Assembly (NCBI GenBank): GCA_017794825.1
Contig: CP051237.1
Location: 4,606,501 to 4,670,500 of the forward strand
Length of the DNA: 64,000 nt
Reading direction: 5' to 3'
From: Pararhizobium sp.
GTDB taxonomy: Bacteria > Pseudomonadota > Alphaproteobacteria > Rhizobiales > Rhizobiaceae
Under the pieces are notes generated by a model. It did no database searches. It was not told where the DNA came from and saw only the letters and a program-made list of their open reading frames with translations. Positions 8,701 to 16,346 of the stretch are shown here, piece by piece. The translations under genes and the position numbers were made by a program. Each line of letters opens with the position of its first letter. Position 1 is the stretch's first letter.

Positions 8701-11700
8701 GTTCGGCTGGATGTATCGCCGCCATCTTCGATGTAGAAACCGGGCGCATCACTGCCGTGAGTATCAATCGTTACGTTCCCAAGGACATAGGTATCGGACG
8801 ACGTATCACCGCCGTTGACATGAAAGACGAGACCGCCCGAGCCGTCGCCCATAGACTTGAATGTCGTATTGTTTGCGGCAAAATTCCAAATGGAAGACGA
8901 ACCAAGTTCACCCGTGACGAGGGTGGCGTTGTCGCCCTCCGAGGTGAAAGACGCGTCCTGGACGAACATCAGCATATTACTGTTGTCGCCCATGTGGAAA
9001 CTGATGACGTCGGAGTTGTTTCCAAACGTGCCGAAACTCGTGTTGTCGGCAAAAAAGACGCCGCTGGACGAACCGTCGAGATCGACATCGATCAGCGTTG
9101 AATTGTCGCCGCTTGTCTGGAAGGCCGGACCCGATGATGCGGCAATTTCGGTGAACGTCATCGTCACCGCGGAGTCGCCGGCGCCATGCATGGAGATACC
9201 CGCGGAATTGTCGCCGAAGGTCGCGATCATGGGCTGGGTGGTCTGTCCTGCTCCGGAGGCCTCAAGATTGAGGACGCTGTCCGTGCCCGGCACGACAATA
9301 GCCGGCGAATTGTCGCCCATTGTCGTCACGACAGGATCCTTGATGCTGACGACTGTCCCGGGGCCGTTCACCACAATGCCGCGGGAATTGTCGCCCGTCG
9401 TATTCACCACCACATTCTCGAAATCGACGGTGGCTTCCGAATTGGGTCCGCCCGCGCCGAGCCCGTAGATGACGACGCCGTCGGCGTCGTTGCCTGTGGT
9501 GGAGACAGTGACAGCGGCCAGATTATAGTCGACTGTCGTATCTGGCACGGTGGGAAGCGGCCCGTCATAGAGGCTGGCGTCGCCGATGATGACGCCGGTC
9601 GAGCCGTCGCCCATCGTGGAAACAGAGAGATTGGCAATATCCACGACGCCGACGCTGTCGCCCGTTGAGCCGGACAACGGAACGGCGAGCAAGCCGACGG
9701 AATTGTCGCCTTCGGTGGCGAGCGTGGAGTCCAAAACGCTGAATGAACCTACCCCGGTGTCATTGACGACACCGAGCATAGTCACGGCATCCGAACTGTC
9801 ACCGCTCGTGGAAATGTCGACATTGGTTAGGCTGACCGTGGCTGCGGACAAGCTGCCCGCTCCACCGAAAAACAAGCCGGCGGAGCCATTACCCCGGGTC
9901 GAAATCATCGTGTCAATCACTGTAAGATCACTGACCGATCCGTCGCCGAGAGCGCCAACGTAAACGCCCGCGCTGTTCGTCCCCTTCGTGGTGAAGTTGC
10001 TCTCCTCTATCTGAACGGTTCGGCTGGAGCTGTAGCCTCCCTGTTCGACCATAAACGCCGGAGCATCATTTCCGTTGGTATCGACTGTCACGGTGCCGAG
10101 AAAATAGGTGTCGGATGATATGTCGCCGTCGTCTACATGAAAAACGAGACCGCCCGAGCCGTCGCCGGAGGCTTCGAATGTGCTGTCAATAATGACGGCT
10201 CCAAGAAGGGACGACGAGCCGCGCGTGACATCGACCAGCGTGGCGTCGTCGCCCTCCGATGCGAAGGACGCGCCTTCAGCGAAGAACAGGACATCGCTGT
10301 CATCGCCGACATGAAGGCTGACGAGTTCGGAATTGTCGCCAAGCGTGCCAAAACTCGTGTTCTCCGCCGACAAGTTAATGCTGGACGCATCGCCGAGATC
10401 GACGTCGATCAGCGTCGCATTGTCGCCTGCGGTGCTCAGGGTAGGGCCGGATGGCGCGGTGAGGTCGGCGAACGACAAGGTCGCCATCATCGGACCGTCA
10501 GGGCTGTGGACCACGATGCCGCGCGAATTGTCGCCCGTCGTGTTCGCTGCCACGTTGTCGAAGCTGACGGAGGCTTCCGAGTTGGGTCCGCCCGCGCCGA
10601 GCCCGTAGACGACGACGCCGTCGGCGTCGTTGCCTGTGGTGGAGACCGTGACATTGGCCAGATCGTATTCGACTGTCGTATCGGGCACGGTGGGAAGCGG
10701 CCCGTCATAGAGGCTGGCGTCGCCGATGATGACGCCGGTCGATCCGGCGCCCAGCGTCGAAACGGTCAGGTTTTCCAGAGACACGACGCCGGTGCTGCCG
10801 CCTGTGGCGCCGGAGAGCGGCACGGCGAGCAGGCCGATGGAATTGTCGCCCTCGGTGGCGAGCGTGGAGTCCGCCATGTCGAAAGAGGCCACGCTGCTGT
10901 CGTTCGTCGCGCCGCTGAAAGTCAATGCGCCGGAATTGTCGCCCGTCGTCGAAATATTGATGTTCGAGACGCTGGCGGATATTGCGGATGAGACGCCTAC
11001 GCCTCCGACGAAAAGCCCCGATGAATCGTCACCCCCGGTCGTGATCGAAGTATCCGTGATGGTTGCTTCCAGGGCCGAACCGTCGCCGAGACCTCCGATG
11101 AAGACGCCGGCGCTGCTGTTGCCTCGTGTTTCGATCGTGCTTTCGGCAATGGTGACGGTGCGGCTGGATGTGTCAGATCCCTGTTCGATGTAGAAGCCAG
11201 GCGCATCATTCCCGTCGGTATCGATCGTCACGTCGCCGAGAAAATAGGTGTCGGATGACGTGTCGCCGCCGTCGACATGAAAAACGAGACCGCCTGACCC
11301 ATCGCCGGATGTCTGGAACGCGCTGTCGATGACGACTGCGTTGAGGATCGAAGACGAGCCGCGCGTGACATCGACCAGCGTGGCGTCGTCGCCTTCGGAT
11401 GTCAGTGTGGAATTCTGCAGGAGCAGGAGCAGGTCGCTGCTGTCGCCAACCGAGAGGTCGAGAACGCCCGATCCGTCTCCCAACGTGCCGAAGCTGGTGT
11501 TCGCGCCGGCGACGTTCAGGCTCGAGGTGTCGCCGAGATCCATGTCGACGAGCGCGGAGTTGTCGCCGCTTGTCTGCAAACCCGGTCCGTTGCTGGAACT
11601 GACGTCATCGAACTGCACCGTGGCCGTCGAGCCGCCCACGCCATGCATGAGAATGCCGGCGGAATTGTCGCCGTAGGTCGCGATCATCGGCCGGCCTTCC

Positions 11701-12611
11701 GTCGCTCCCGATCCGTCGGCTTCGAAATTGAAGACGCTGTTGGCGCCCGGGCCCAGGATGGCGGGGGAGTTGTCTCCGACGGTATGGATGCGCGCGTCGT
11801 CGTACATCAGCACGTCCAGCGCGGAATCGCCACTTGCGGCGCTGATGGCGGGGGAGCCGTTGCGATGGGTGACGATGGCACCGTTGTCGAGTTCAACGGC
11901 GAGCGAACCTACGCCGTCGAGCAGGATGGCGGGCGCGTTCGCCCTGATGGTCTCGACAGATCCGCCGTCGGAAATCGAAACGCTGAGCGCGCTGTTCTCG
12001 ACGGAGCGGATCGCCGCCGCGCCGTCCGAGATGATCCTGCCGCCGCCGACATCGACGCGGTTTACACCGTCGACTTCCCCCGACGCCGGCGGCGGAGGAA
12101 CGATCACCGAACTCACGATAAAATCGGTGATCGCGTTCATGGCGCGGTCCGCCATTTTCGCCTTGTTGACGGTTACCTTGGCGGTTGTCTCGTGGATTGC
12201 GGTTTGCAGCGCTTCATTGCTGGTAACGCCGAGGTCAATCGTGGCGTTTGACGGCGACGGACCGGCTATTCTGTTGTGATCGGCGATCAGACTTCCAGGC
12301 CGCATGTAGATATAGGCGCCGCCGCCGAGCTGGACGGAGGGACTGCCCAGGGTGCGAAGTTCGGCGTCTTCCCCGAAATTGACGGTCACGCCTTTTGCGT
12401 CCGGAGCGATGATCGGGTCGGTTTCGGGGTTCGGAGATCCGGCGCCGCAGGTCACCGTATCGCCCGTCGCCGGCGCAGTCGCGTCACAGGCGGCAAGCGC
12501 CGGCGACGGCGCCGCGCCTATGGCCGCGGCCAGTGTGAAGATCGAAACCCCTGCCCAGGCGATCGCCCGGAAGTTTCCGCCTGCTTGTACGCATCCCGCA
12601 TTGATGATCAT
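5760..12611 (-). CDS. Giant type V autotransporter with repetitive passenger domain
   Basis: 2283-residue outer-membrane protein. The chosen ATG at 12611 follows a GGGGGA ribosome-binding site and opens directly into a signal peptide (MIINAGC, then a hydrophobic run, ending SPALA-AC at about 40). The frame is open to 12728, but that extension lacks signal-peptide character. The passenger (about 41-1990) is acidic, Gly/Ser/Thr/Asp-rich and full of short units of the form T-x-GDNS-x-G, spaced as expected for a right-handed beta-helix. It contains three long tandem repeats. A linker and an autotransporter beta-barrel (about 2000-2283) follow, ending in the usual terminal phenylalanine (SISLNLAF). 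The likely role is a surface or secreted adhesin or biofilm protein; this is inferred from architecture only. Confidence 0.9.
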   Translation of the reverse strand: MIINAGCVQAGGNFRAIAWAGVSIFTLAAAIGAAPSPALAACDATAPATGDTVTCGAGSPNPETDPIIAPDAKGVTVNFGEDAELRTLGSPSVQLGGGAYIYMRPGSLIADHNRIAGPSPSNATIDLGVTSNEALQTAIHETTAKVTVNKAKMADRAMNAITDFIVSSVIVPPPPASGEVDGVNRVDVGGGRIISDGAAAIRSVENSALSVSISDGGSVETIRANAPAILLDGVGSLAVELDNGAIVTHRNGSPAISAASGDSALDVLMYDDARIHTVGDNSPAILGPGANSVFNFEADGSGATEGRPMIATYGDNSAGILMHGVGGSTATVQFDDVSSSNGPGLQTSGDNSALVDMDLGDTSSLNVAGANTSFGTLGDGSGVLDLSVGDSSDLLLLLQNSTLTSEGDDATLVDVTRGSSSILNAVVIDSAFQTSGDGSGGLVFHVDGGDTSSDTYFLGDVTIDTDGNDAPGFYIEQGSDTSSRTVTIAESTIETRGNSSAGVFIGGLGDGSALEATITDTSITTGGDDSSGLFVGGVGVSSAISASVSNINISTTGDNSGALTFSGATNDSSVASFDMADSTLATEGDNSIGLLAVPLSGATGGSTGVVSLENLTVSTLGAGSTGVIIGDASLYDGPLPTVPDTTVEYDLANVTVSTTGNDADGVVVYGLGAGGPNSEASVSFDNVAANTTGDNSRGIVVHSPDGPMMATLSFADLTAPSGPTLSTAGDNATLIDVDLGDASSINLSAENTSFGTLGDNSELVSLHVGDDSDVLFFAEGASFASEGDDATLVDVTRGSSSLLGAVIIDSTFEASGDGSGGLVFHVDDGDISSDTYFLGTVTVDTNGNDAPAFMVEQGGYSSSRTVQIEESNFTTKGTNSAGVYVGALGDGSVSDLTVIDTMISTRGNGSAGLFFGGAGSLSAATVSLTNVDISTSGDSSDAVTMLGVVNDTGVGSFSVLDSTLATEGDNSVGLLAVPLSGSTGDSVGVVDIANLSVSTMGDGSTGVIIGDASLYDGPLPTVPDTTVDYNLAAVTVSTTGNDADGVVIYGLGAGGPNSEATVDFENVVVNTTGDNSRGIVVNGPGTVVSIKDPVVTTMGDNSPAIVVPGTDSVLNLEASGAGQTTQPMIATFGDNSAGISMHGAGDSAVTMTFTEIAASSGPAFQTSGDNSTLIDVDLDGSSSGVFFADNTSFGTFGNNSDVISFHMGDNSNMLMFVQDASFTSEGDNATLVTGELGSSSIWNFAANNTTFKSMGDGSGGLVFHVNGGDTSSDTYVLGNVTIDTHGSDAPGFYIEDGGDTSSRTVNILESKIDTQGNGSTGVFIGGLGDSSAIDSTVTDTSISTKGDNAPGFHFGGAGSFSAASVSLINVDISTIGDNSGAVAFLGVTNDSSVASFDMADSTLTTEGDNSVGLLAVPLSGATGGSTGVVSLENLTVSTLGAGSTGVIIGDASLYNGPAPNVPNTSLAYNLETIAVETAGDDADGVVVYGLGEGATDSDETFLLSQFDVTTSGDRSRGVVVETGMPGATDSSITTVLSSLDIATTGDEAHGLVLGEGLGTELPGVDMDNLLGIADVSVSTEGMNAHALVIGENTTLTLDPGNLGATTANNTIVNGLIETFDTLVATGPGGRAVHNEGILYGTFTVSDPVVGNLSNNGLIESADGAVGVAVQYTGATDDIFELQPMGVVIGSVEAGDGEDQFLLGGEGEQTFDVALIDTQYNDFEIFGKEDASVWTLTGTNAVAGPFTVAGGTLVNNAMLANMAMTVGPDGRLEGDGTVGGLVIDGTVAPGNSIGVINVAGDVVFNAGSVYEVEIAAPDQADLIAATGTATINGGALDIVALDPETSYADGETYRIVEAEAGVVRNADFLYNQPFSLIRADVLYGADYVDLMLVADIPFTSLASTYNQFQAASGLQNMAQTGDALTVFNEIVKLSLAPNGVEAVRQAFDLSSGEIHASAQHVVNQTFSQFSRLLRQQGAAGVMNAGLTDTMTATHGFGKDASANASAGQAWLAPLGGGGSIDGDGNAAALDWWSAGIAGGYENSLDVARGEAFAGFGIGYTRSSATVDARLSSMEADNFQIGVYGGWANGPWNLSGSLAYVGSSVSTTRQIAFGDINRRAETDYWTNTFGFSGEAAYGFDIASGTTLSPVATLDAGWSGHGDFSETGANALNLTGLSESWTQFDTGLGLALQHTMPTGAGDVTFEVRALWEYAFADVVPTQTMVFEGSPTAFSVLGPDAGRNRLRLGAGVAVPVSDGFKVRANYDGLFNSQQQNHAASISLNLAF
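8060..9370 (-). repeat. Passenger repeat unit 3 (about 1.3 kb)
   Basis: Third copy, in translation order, of the long repeat in the autotransporter passenger. It is marked by the shared block encoding SLYNGPAPNVPNT at about 8240 and PMIATFGDNSAGISMHG at about 9230. It is the most diverged of the three. Boundaries are approximate. Confidence 0.7.
9370..10510 (-). repeat. Passenger repeat unit 2 (about 1.14 kb)
   Basis: Second copy. Its block encoding SLYDGPLPTVPDTTV (around 9540-9600) is nearly identical at DNA level to that of unit 1 (around 10680-10740), spaced 1140 bases apart. This points to recent duplication or gene conversion. Boundaries are approximate. Confidence 0.75.
10510..11780 (-). 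repeat. Passenger repeat unit 1 (about 1.27 kb)
   Basis: First copy in translation order, running from PMIATYGDNSAGILMHG (about 11690) to DNSRGIVVHSP (about 10510), with the same internal order of sub-blocks as units 2 and 3 (TSFGTLGD, then SEGDDATLVDVTRGSSS, then GSGGLVFHVD, then SLYDGPLPTVP). Boundaries are approximate. Confidence 0.75.
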
Positions 12612-12825
12612 TTCCCGGTCCCCCGACAGGTGGTCATGACTATGACTTCGGCACATGACGTCGAGGCGCGTCCTGACCGGGCGTTCGCGTTTGCCGAGCG
12701 ATGTCGCGTCTATGAAACTGGCGACCACGCCTGCAGTCTCTGCTCGAAATTTCCCGGATTTGGCGAGCTTCGATTCGTAGGGAATCGTATTGGAGCAGGC
12801 GCTGAAACGTCAATCGATGCACATG

Positions 12826-12840
12826 TTTTCAATATGAAAA
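12826..12840. promoter_or_regulatory. Palindrome TTTTCA-ATA-TGAAAA, candidate operator
   Basis: Perfect 6-bp half-sites with a 3-base spacer. A second copy with one base changed in the spacer lies at 12932-12946. Centres are 106 bases apart, close to ten helical turns. It is probably bound by the adjacent TetR-type regulator, which is an inference from position. Confidence 0.5.
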
Positions 12841-12931
12841 AATGGACATTGGCCAAAGTGTATTTGTAAAAAATACAGTATACTTTGCAATGGTTTGCGA
12901 AGTTACGTGGATCTTTTCTGCAGCTCGTTCG

Positions 12932-12946
12932 TTTTCAATTTGAAAA
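12932..12946. promoter_or_regulatory. Palindrome TTTTCA-ATT-TGAAAA, candidate operator
   Basis: Second copy of the palindrome at 12826-12840, with the flanking G conserved on the left (GTTTTCA in both). Two near-identical 15-bp palindromes in one intergenic region are unlikely by chance in DNA of this composition. Confidence 0.5.
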
Positions 12947-13169
12947 GGCATATTGATCCGCGTCGACGTCGCCCAAAAATCTGATACCCGGAAGGCGGTG
13001 TCGCGTATAAATTATCACCTGTGTTAGTAAACCAGTTCAGTGTTGATCGACGGGGTCACGTCGAGCAGAAGAGTACGAAAATTCACTTCGGTATATTTCA
13101 CGCTGGTGGGGAGGCGGGATTTGATATTGCAGCAGAAGATGCATGCGCGAATATTGCGGGAGCAGGCGC

Positions 13170-13820
13170 ATGACGAATGATTCGACAATGAACGCCGGGA
13201 CCGCCGACAAGAAAAACCGGATACTGGCCGCGACGACGAAACTGCTGAGGACGCAGGGATTGCAGTCCTTCTCTTTCGACGCTGTCGCCAATGAGGCCGG
13301 CCTGTCGCGCCAGCTGGTTCGGTATTATTATTCAAGCCTGGACGAATTGATCATCGATCTCTGCGACCACCTGGCAAGAGCCTACCAGGAGTCGCTGGTG
13401 GCGGGCATCGTGAAATTCGGTCAGGTCGAAAGGCTGGATTTTTTCCTCGACTACTTTTTCGGCATGTCCGACGAGCATCAGATGCCCGACAACCTCGAGG
13501 TCTATGACGCCTTTTTCGCCTACGCCGTCGGATCCGGGAGGCTGAGGGATCGCCTGTGCGAGTCCTATAAAACACTCGGTCAGGTCATCGAGCAGGAACT
13601 GGCTATCGCGCATCCGGAACTGGACTCGGCCGCGTGCGAGGAGCTGTCCTTTCTTTTCGTCTCGATGATGCATGCGCACTGGAGTTTCGTCGCGACGCTG
13701 GGTTACTCCAAAAAGCACAACGCAATAACGAGAAGGGCGTTTGCGCGCCTCATCGATTCCCATGTCCGCGAGAAGTCGACTGACGCGCCGGCCGTCAAGC
13801 CCTGGACGCGGGAAGCGTGA
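13170..13820 (+). CDS. TetR/AcrR-family transcriptional regulator
   Basis: 216 residues. An N-terminal TetR helix-turn-helix at about 18-65 (RILAATTKLLRTQG, then FDAVANEAGLSRQLVRYYYSS) is followed by an all-helical ligand-binding/dimerisation domain. The ATG at 13170 is preferred over 13143 because GGGAG lies 8 bases upstream. The gene is divergent from the autotransporter and 286 bases upstream of the TRAP operon on the same strand, so either or both may be controlled by it. The ligand is unknown. Confidence 0.85.
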   Translation: MTNDSTMNAGTADKKNRILAATTKLLRTQGLQSFSFDAVANEAGLSRQLVRYYYSSLDELIIDLCDHLARAYQESLVAGIVKFGQVERLDFFLDYFFGMSDEHQMPDNLEVYDAFFAYAVGSGRLRDRLCESYKTLGQVIEQELAIAHPELDSAACEELSFLFVSMMHAHWSFVATLGYSKKHNAITRRAFARLIDSHVREKSTDAPAVKPWTREA

Positions 13821-14020
13821 TTTCAAGCGACCGGACGCCGGTCCGAGTCAGCGGCTTGGCCACGGTCCGGCGTTACATCGCAACGTCTCGCCCGCAACCC
13901 CGATACTTGACTTCCGGCAGGGCGCGGGTCCCGCCGGCGTCCGACCAGAGCTCTTTGGATCGCTTGTCTTTCCAACTGGACCTTGAACTAAAGTTGGTGT
14001 TTGATTGGAATCGGGCGCTC

Positions 14021-14043
14021 TGGACTTTGGTGGACAAAGTCCA
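14021..14043. promoter_or_regulatory. Perfect palindrome upstream of TRAP operon, candidate operator
   Basis: TGGACTTTG-N5-CAAAGTCCA, nine perfect base pairs, ending 63 bases before the dctP-like start. The position fits an operator near the operon promoter. Candidate binders are the TetR protein encoded just upstream or an unlinked regulator. It could instead form an RNA hairpin in the leader. Confidence 0.5.
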
Positions 14044-14106
14044 TATGGAGCCTCAACGACTAAGAAGGGAACTCTTGTCGTATCGTGACCCAATGGGAGG
14101 ATATTT

Positions 14107-15189
14107 ATGGAACGACGCACTTTTCTGAAAAGTGCTGCGCTTGCAGGCGCAGCGACAACTCTGGCCGCTCCGGCGGTCGCCCAGTCCAGCACGGAGATGG
14201 TTATCGTCTCGACCTGGCCGCGCGACTTTCCGGGTCTCGGGCTTCCGGCCCAGCGCCTGGCGGCGCGTATCGGGGAACTGACGGACGGCCGTCTCAACGT
14301 GCAGTATTACGCAGCCGGCGAGCGCGTCGGCGCTTTCGACGCTTTCGATGAGGTGGCCTCCGGTAATGCCCAGGCCTATATCGGCGCCGACTATTACTGG
14401 AAGGGCAAGCACCCCGGCTGGGTGCCGTTCACGGCCGTTCCGTTCGGCATGACCAGCACCGAAATCGACGCCTGGACCAAATATGGCGGCGGACAGGAGC
14501 TGTGGGATGAACTGGCGGACCAGTTTGGCCTGCAGAACTTCGCAGCCGGCAACACCGGCGTCCAGATGGGCGGCTGGTTCAACAAGGAAATCAATTCGCC
14601 GGACGATCTCAAGGGCCTGAAGATGCGGATTCCGGGCCTCGGCGGCGACGTCATGGCCAAGCTCGGCGCGTCTCCGGTGTCTCTGCCGGGCGGCCAGATC
14701 TATGAAAACCTGGTATCCGGCGCGATCGACGCAACGGAATGGGTTGGCCCCTACAACGACTACTTCATGAAATTTTATGAAGCAGCCAAATACTACTACT
14801 GGCCGGGCATGCACGAGCCGGGCTCGATGCTCGCCATGGGTCTGAACAAGAGCTGGTACACCGGCCTTTCGAAGACCGACCAGGAGATCATCAAGGCTGC
14901 GTGCACGGAAGAAAACAACCTGACGCTTGCCGAAACCAACGCAAACAACGGCGCCTATCTCAACCGCCTGATCAACGATCACGGCGTTGAACTGCGCGAG
15001 TTCAACGACGACGTCTATGACGCGTTCGGTTCGGCGTCGGCGGAAGTTATCGAGGAAGCGCGCGACTACGACGATCTTTCGAAGCGGATCTATGATTCGG
15101 TTCTCGAAAAGCGCGACGAGATCGGCGCATGGACGGCTTTGTCCGACATGGCCTTCGTGCAGAAGCGTAACCGGGTTCTCGATCGCTGA
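14107..15189 (+). CDS. dctP: TRAP transporter solute-binding protein (DctP/TakP-like)
   Basis: 360-residue periplasmic binding protein with a twin-arginine-type leader (ERRTFLKSAALAG, cleavage near AVA-Q at 26). Text such as SGAIDATEWVGPYNDYFMKFYE and YYYWPGMHEPGS (shown in part) is typical of the TakP/FcbT1 group, whose members bind 2-oxo acids, lactate or aromatic/mannitol-type ligands as dimers, often with a metal ion. The conserved arginine that binds the substrate carboxylate is expected in the MRIPG segment near residue 180. The Shine-Dalgarno GGGAGG is near-ideal. It heads the TRAP operon, with a hairpin after its stop. Confidence 0.9.
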   Translation: MERRTFLKSAALAGAATTLAAPAVAQSSTEMVIVSTWPRDFPGLGLPAQRLAARIGELTDGRLNVQYYAAGERVGAFDAFDEVASGNAQAYIGADYYWKGKHPGWVPFTAVPFGMTSTEIDAWTKYGGGQELWDELADQFGLQNFAAGNTGVQMGGWFNKEINSPDDLKGLKMRIPGLGGDVMAKLGASPVSLPGGQIYENLVSGAIDATEWVGPYNDYFMKFYEAAKYYYWPGMHEPGSMLAMGLNKSWYTGLSKTDQEIIKAACTEENNLTLAETNANNGAYLNRLINDHGVELREFNDDVYDAFGSASAEVIEEARDYDDLSKRIYDSVLEKRDEIGAWTALSDMAFVQKRNRVLDR

Positions 15190-15210
15190 TCGCCATCGAG
15201 CCTTGAAAAC

Positions 15211-15238
15211 GCGGCAAGGCGGTCTTTCGCCTTGCCGC
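15211..15238 (+). terminator. GC-rich hairpin between dctP and dctQ
   Basis: Perfect 11-bp stem (GCGGCAAGGCG / CGCCTTGCCGC) with a 6-base loop, 21 bases after the dctP stop in a 152-base gap. There is no T-run. It is probably an attenuator or stabilising 3' end for the abundant binding-protein mRNA. Confidence 0.7.
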
Positions 15239-15341
15239 AACAAGACGGCTGTACAAAGGGGCGGCGACAAGCCTGCGACAAAAGCAGGCGGCGCGAAAAA
15301 GTCCTGAACAGCCTTATGCGGGAAGCTCTTCGGGGGAAGAC

Positions 15342-16337
15342 ATGTCCAATTGGCAATCGGGCCAACCGACGGCAGCGATGTCGTTTCCGAATGTCGTGCG
15401 CTGGTTTGGATGGTCGGTCCTGGCCGTCATGCTGGCGTACCTCGTCAACAATTTCCTGACATTCGCCGGCGGATGGCCGGGGGCGAACGCCGTGTTCAAC
15501 GGCGACGCCGGAGCCATGGGCCTGCTGCAGACGCTGCTTTATCCGCTCGGCGTGATCCTGGCGGTGTTCTACGTGGCGCGGAGTTCGGCCACCAGCCTGC
15601 GACAGGACGCGGCCCGGGTCACGGCCATCAACGCCTTTTTCATTCGAGCGGCTTTCTGGAGCGTGCTGATTGTCGGCGTCGCGGACATGACGCTGTCGTT
15701 CCTCAGGGTCGAGGGATTGCTTGAGGCCTTCGTGAGCGCCGATGTCGCCCAGGATCTCGGCCGCTCGAAATTCCGCGGGGTCTACGTCCACCTGCCGTTG
15801 ATCGGCGTCGGCGTCATCCTGGCGATGTTCACGCGGACCCTCGGCTTCCAGTGGCTGGCCCTTTTGATCGTGGCCGCGGAACTGGCGATCGTGTTCCTGC
15901 GCTTCATCTTTTCCTACGAACAGGCCTTCATGGCCGACCTCGTGCGCTTCTGGTACGGCGCGCTGTTTCTCTTCGCCAGCGCCTATACGCTGCTGGAGGA
16001 GGGGCATGTGCGCGTCGACGTGTTCTACGCCGCATTCACCGACAAGACGAAGGCGGTGGTCAACGCCGTCTGCACCTTGCTGATGGGGCTGACGTTCTGC
16101 TGGACCATCCTGATCGTCGGCATGGGGCAGAAGAGCTCCATCATCAACAGTCCGATGCTGAACTTCGAAGTGACCCAGTCCGGTTTCGGCATGTACGTGA
16201 AATACATGATGGCGGGTTTCCTCGGCGTCTTCGCCATTTCCATGATGATCCAGTTCGTCGCCTATCTGATGGACGCCATCGCCGACTATCGCGGCGAGCC
16301 GGGCAAGTATCAGCCCGGTGAAAGCATGGGGCAGTAG
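15342..16337 (+). CDS. dctQ: TRAP transporter small permease (DctQ), enlarged
   Basis: 331-residue membrane protein with about eight hydrophobic segments. The C-terminal half (about 185-315, including AYTLLEEGHVRVDVFY) matches the DctQ four-helix domain. The N-terminal 180 residues add three or four further membrane segments, so the protein is nearly twice the usual 160-190 residue DctQ. A GGGGGA ribosome site precedes the ATG. It partners the DctM homologue 9 bases downstream and the binding protein upstream. Confidence 0.85.
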   Translation: MSNWQSGQPTAAMSFPNVVRWFGWSVLAVMLAYLVNNFLTFAGGWPGANAVFNGDAGAMGLLQTLLYPLGVILAVFYVARSSATSLRQDAARVTAINAFFIRAAFWSVLIVGVADMTLSFLRVEGLLEAFVSADVAQDLGRSKFRGVYVHLPLIGVGVILAMFTRTLGFQWLALLIVAAELAIVFLRFIFSYEQAFMADLVRFWYGALFLFASAYTLLEEGHVRVDVFYAAFTDKTKAVVNAVCTLLMGLTFCWTILIVGMGQKSSIINSPMLNFEVTQSGFGMYVKYMMAGFLGVFAISMMIQFVAYLMDAIADYRGEPGKYQPGESMGQ

Positions 16338-16346
16338 GGGCGGATC

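Larger units (their letters stand above)
12612..13169. promoter_or_regulatory. Divergent AT-rich control region, autotransporter / TetR regulator
   Basis: 558 bases without a convincing gene. About 12820-12960 is distinctly AT-rich against GC-rich surroundings and holds the two palindromes listed separately, plus GTATTT-N5-AAATAC at 12860-12876. Both divergent promoters are expected here, with a leader of more than 100 bases before the autotransporter. Confidence 0.6.

Noticed and set aside
8060..11780. Regularly repeated DNA that could suggest a repeat array such as CRISPR
   Set aside because: Repeats are long, in frame and coding; no short identical repeat with unique spacers and no cas genes.
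12612..12728. Longer N-terminus for the autotransporter
   Set aside because: The extra 39 residues precede a complete signal peptide with its own ribosome site and would mask it.
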